From assembly GCA_023141075.1 (NCBI GenBank), contig JAGLKL010000047.1, positions 1-8,618 on the forward strand: a stretch of DNA of 8,618 nucleotides, given 5' to 3'. This document shows, one piece after another, positions 6,713 through 8,618 of the stretch. The number at the start of each line of letters is the position of its first letter. Positions within the stretch are counted from its first letter, which is position 1. The notes beneath the pieces were generated by a model. The model was not told the DNA's origin, made no database searches, and was given only the letters and a program-made list of their open reading frames with translations. A program made the translations under genes and the position numbers. This DNA is from Alphaproteobacteria bacterium (GTDB taxonomy: Bacteria > Pseudomonadota > Alphaproteobacteria > Micavibrionales > Micavibrionaceae).

Positions 6713-7888
6713 ATGACAGATCCAGTAGTAATTGTTGCAGCGAAAAGGACTGCGATCGGAAATTTAGGCGGAGGGCTTTCTTCTCTTCCTGCCCATGAGC
6801 TTGGAGCATGCGTTATTGATGCAGTAATGAAAGATGCCGGGCTGAAAGGCGCAGATGTAGACGAAGTCTTAATGGGGCAGATTTTGACAGCAGGATGTGG
6901 TCAGAACCCTGCAAGGCAGGCTGCGGTCAAGGTTGGTATCCCTGTAGAAAAAACAGCGATAACAATCAATCAGGTTTGTGGCTCCGGGTTACGTTCTATT
7001 GCTTTGGGAATGCAAGGCATACTTAGTGGAGATGTAGACATCGTTGTTGCAGGCGGTCAGGAAAGTATGAGTTCCGCGCCTCATGTAATGCATTTGCGCA
7101 AGGCCATAAAATTCGGTGATGCAAAAATGCAGGATTCTATGATCCTTGATGGCTTGTGGGAAATTTTTAATGGCTATCACATGGGTATTACGGCAGAGAA
7201 TATTGTTGAGCAATACAAATTTTCCCGCGAAGAGCAGGACGCTTTGTCTACGACTTCTCAGAACCGCGCAGAAAAAGCAATAAAAGAAGGTCGCTTTAAA
7301 GATGAAATTGTTCCTGTAGAAGTGCCTAAGCGTAAAGAGACAGTTATCTTTGATACGGACGAGTTCCCTCGTCTTGGCGTTAAGCAGGAAGACTTGGCAA
7401 AGCTGCGTCCGGCGTTTAAGAAAGATGGAACGGTAACAGCAGCAAATTCATCAGGCATTAATGATGGCGCAGCAGCCGTTGTTTTAATGCGCGAAAGTGA
7501 AGCAAAAGATAGAGGGCTGGAAGTGCTTGCAACGATCAAGTCTTGGGCAACACGTGGTGTCGACCCTTCGATCATGGGAACAGGCCCGATACCTGCAACA
7601 AAAGCAGCGTTGGAAAAAGCCGGTTGGAGCATTGATGATCTCGACCTTATCGAAGCCAATGAAGCTTTCGCAGCGCAGGCTCTTTCTGTTGCAAAAGACC
7701 TAAACTTTGACATGGAAAAGGTGAATGTTAATGGCGGTGCTATTGCTCTAGGTCACCCGATTGGTGCATCCGGTGCTCGTATCCTCGTAACTTTGTTGCA
7801 TGAAATGAAGAAGCGTGATGCGAAGAAAGGTCTCGCGACATTATGTATTGGCGGCGGTATGGGTATCTCTATGTGTGTTGAGCGTTAG
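6713..7888 (+). CDS. phaA: Acetyl-CoA acetyltransferase (biosynthetic beta-ketothiolase)
   Basis: A 391-aa cytoplasmic thiolase that condenses two acetyl-CoA to acetoacetyl-CoA, the first step of polyhydroxybutyrate synthesis, and can work in reverse. The N-terminal thiolase domain carries the acyl-accepting cysteine C89 in [10 protein letters not shown]. The C-terminal domain carries NEAFAAQ, H348 in [16 protein letters not shown] and C378 in LCIGGGMG. These three positions and the overall length are the same as in the well-studied Zoogloea PhaA (392 aa). ATG 6713 is preceded by GAAGGA at 6696-6701, 11 bases away. Location just after the PhaC-type gene and near phaR supports a PHA role over fatty-acid oxidation, although the fold alone cannot exclude a general acetyl-CoA acetyltransferase (atoB). 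No acetoacetyl-CoA reductase gene (phaB) follows. A strong terminator lies 24 bases past the stop, making phaA the last gene of its transcript. Confidence 0.95.
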   Translation: MTDPVVIVAAKRTAIGNLGGGLSSLPAHELGACVIDAVMKDAGLKGADVDEVLMGQILTAGCGQNPARQAAVKVGIPVEKTAITINQVCGSGLRSIALGMQGILSGDVDIVVAGGQESMSSAPHVMHLRKAIKFGDAKMQDSMILDGLWEIFNGYHMGITAENIVEQYKFSREEQDALSTTSQNRAEKAIKEGRFKDEIVPVEVPKRKETVIFDTDEFPRLGVKQEDLAKLRPAFKKDGTVTAANSSGINDGAAAVVLMRESEAKDRGLEVLATIKSWATRGVDPSIMGTGPIPATKAALEKAGWSIDDLDLIEANEAFAAQALSVAKDLNFDMEKVNVNGGAIALGHPIGASGARILVTLLHEMKKRDAKKGLATLCIGGGMGISMCVER

Positions 7889-7912
7889 TCCCCTATACAA
7901 ATTAATTAATTT

Positions 7913-7948
7913 TTGCGCTTGTCAGGAAACTGGCGGGCGCAATTTTTT
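7913..7948 (+). terminator. Strong intrinsic terminator after phaA, GAAA tetraloop
   Basis: A 13-pair stem (7913-7925 with 7930-7942) closes on a GAAA tetraloop (7926-7929) and runs into six T (7943-7948). Three of the inner pairs are G-U, so the hairpin is intact only as plus-strand RNA, meaning it acts in the phaA direction. Confidence 0.92.
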
Positions 7949-8016
7949 GAATAGGCTGTAGTATAGAAGATATTTTCTCAATAACTTGGGAAAGAGTTGT
8001 TATATTGCTGTGGTAA

Positions 8017-8022
8017 TATAAT
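8017..8022 (+). promoter_or_regulatory. Consensus -10 box ahead of the cyclic-nucleotide-binding gene
   Basis: A perfect TATAAT lies 25 bases upstream of ATG 8048, after the phaA terminator, and would give a leader of about 20 bases. No good -35 box sits at normal spacing: TTGTTA at 7997-8002 is only 14 bases away. An activator-dependent promoter is possible but speculative. Confidence 0.4.
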
Positions 8023-8047
8023 ACACAAGAGCTATACTACTTGGACT

Positions 8048-8506
8048 ATGGTTAAAGATAAAGTCATATTAGAGCGTCGATTTGTTCCAAAAGGAACCGT
8101 CATTATCAAAGAAGGCGACGAAGGTTATTCCGCTTACCTGATTCAGTCAGGTAAGGTTGAAGTCTGTGTCAAAAAGGATGATGAGCACGAAGTAGTTCTC
8201 TCTACACTTGGCGCAGGTGAGATATTCGGGGAGATGTCTTTGATCTCTGATCACGTACGCACAGCCAGCGTGCGTGCTGTGAAAAATTGTAATCTTGTTA
8301 TTATCACGCGTGCGGTTTTTGAAGAAAAACTTAAAAAAAGCGATGCAACAATTCAGGCTGTTGTACATATGCTTATTCGTCGTATTATCTTGATGAACAA
8401 AGGACGCTTGGAACGTGAAAAAGGCAGCGAGGATAAAGGCGAAAAAGGAGAAGAAGATAAGGGTTCCACAAAAGGGGAAACATCCGATATCTTCTGGGAT
8501 TTTTAA
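8048..8506 (+). CDS. Stand-alone cyclic nucleotide-binding domain protein with charged repeat tail
   Basis: A 152-aa cytoplasmic protein. Residues about 6-115 form one cyclic nucleotide-binding (CRP/PKA-type) beta-roll: GTVIIKEGDEGYSAYLIQSG, then the phosphate-binding cassette IFGEMSL...HVRTASVRA. E62 and R71 are the residues expected to contact ribose and cyclic phosphate, so ligand binding looks intact. Thr72 after the arginine resembles cGMP-type domains more than cAMP-type, though bacterial specificity cannot be read from this alone. There is no helix-turn-helix after the domain, so it is not a CRP-like transcription factor. Instead residues 124-145 are a Lys/Gly/Glu tail with an 8-residue tandem repeat (EKGSEDKG, EKGEEDKG), ending in DIFWDF. 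I chose ATG 8048 because TTG 7997 would place coding sequence over the TATAAT box; the ribosome site is weak. It has its own transcript. Partner and role are unknown. Confidence 0.85.
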   Translation: MVKDKVILERRFVPKGTVIIKEGDEGYSAYLIQSGKVEVCVKKDDEHEVVLSTLGAGEIFGEMSLISDHVRTASVRAVKNCNLVIITRAVFEEKLKKSDATIQAVVHMLIRRIILMNKGRLEREKGSEDKGEKGEEDKGSTKGETSDIFWDF

Positions 8507-8594
8507 TACAGTAGTTTCACTCAAGAATAGTACAGAATTGCGCCAATGAATTTTTTTACCCAATGGGCACAGGTTGAGAATCAAGTATAATTTC

Positions 8595-8609
8595 CTAGGG
8601 TCTAAACCC
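8595..8609. repeat. Inverted copy of the CTAGGGTCTAAACCC palindrome core, copy 2
   Basis: CTAGGGTCTAAACCC is the exact reverse complement of 4467-4481. The symmetric arms are partly lost here: only GGGT (8598-8601) and ACCC (8606-8609) pair around CTAA, because ACAG replaces the expected TAG. It lies about 90 bases past the stop of the cyclic-nucleotide-binding gene, near the window edge. Confidence 0.55.
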
Positions 8610-8618
8610 ACAGCTTTT

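Noticed and set aside
7258..7713. 151-aa minus-strand frame inside phaA
   Set aside because: Antisense shadow of a conserved thiolase; Ser/Ala-rich composition reflects the complementary codons.
7997..8047. TTG start adding 17 residues to the cyclic-nucleotide-binding protein
   Set aside because: It would cover the TATAAT box, and the added residues are not part of the domain.
8540..8575. Terminator after the cyclic-nucleotide-binding gene (ATTG-CGC-CAAT then seven T)
   Set aside because: The stem is four pairs, three of them A-T, so although the T run is good I could not support a terminator call.
8147..8611. 154-aa minus-strand frame over the cyclic-nucleotide-binding gene
   Set aside because: Antisense to a clear domain; its start lies in the repeat at 8595-8609 and its composition is that of a shadow frame.

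Overview
The window looks like chromosomal DNA from an alphaproteobacterium of moderate-to-low GC. Four things suggest this: an RF2 N-terminus of the alphaproteobacterial type (MRAEIEA..., LLRR before the frameshift); a PhaR-type polyhydroxyalkanoate regulator divergent from a PHA synthase; a biosynthetic thiolase downstream; and an OmpA-domain lipoprotein with a conserved pre-domain region. The genus cannot be fixed from the sequence. I see no phage, IS, tRNA, rRNA or CRISPR.

Layout, left to right. (1) 34-912, minus strand: OmpA-family outer-membrane lipoprotein with its own promoter. (2) 913-1280: AT-rich divergent intergenic region. (3) 1281-2382, plus strand: prfB (release factor 2), read through a programmed +1 frameshift at an in-frame TGA (1350-1352), and followed by a weak terminator. 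(4) 2569-4467, plus strand: a 632-aa exported coiled-coil protein that I do not recognise, carrying eleven copies of an Asn-x2-Leu-x3-aliphatic heptad motif. Its stop codon lies inside an 18-bp palindrome. (5) 4482-4670: a convergent terminator region. (6) 4671-5192, minus strand: phaR. (7) 5193-5346: divergent control region that also holds a possible 37-codon basic ORF overlapping the phaC start. (8) 5347-6528, plus strand: a compact 393-aa PhaC-type synthase with an intact Cys-Asp-His triad. (9) 6713-7888, plus strand: phaA-type acetyl-CoA acetyltransferase, followed by a strong GAAA-loop terminator. (10) 8048-8506, plus strand: a stand-alone cyclic-nucleotide-binding domain protein with a Lys/Gly/Glu repeat tail. 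(11) 8595-8609: an inverted copy of the core of the palindrome at 4464.

Functional reading: genes 6, 8 and 9 form a carbon-storage module. PhaA condenses acetyl-CoA, the PhaC-type enzyme would polymerise hydroxyacyl-CoA, and PhaR senses polymer and represses. The acetoacetyl-CoA reductase (phaB), a phasin (phaP) and a PhaE partner are not in this window. The less familiar items are the asparagine-zipper coiled-coil protein, the palindromic repeat at gene 3' ends, the small basic ORF overlapping phaC, and the repeat-tailed cyclic-nucleotide-binding protein. None of these by itself proves a new system.
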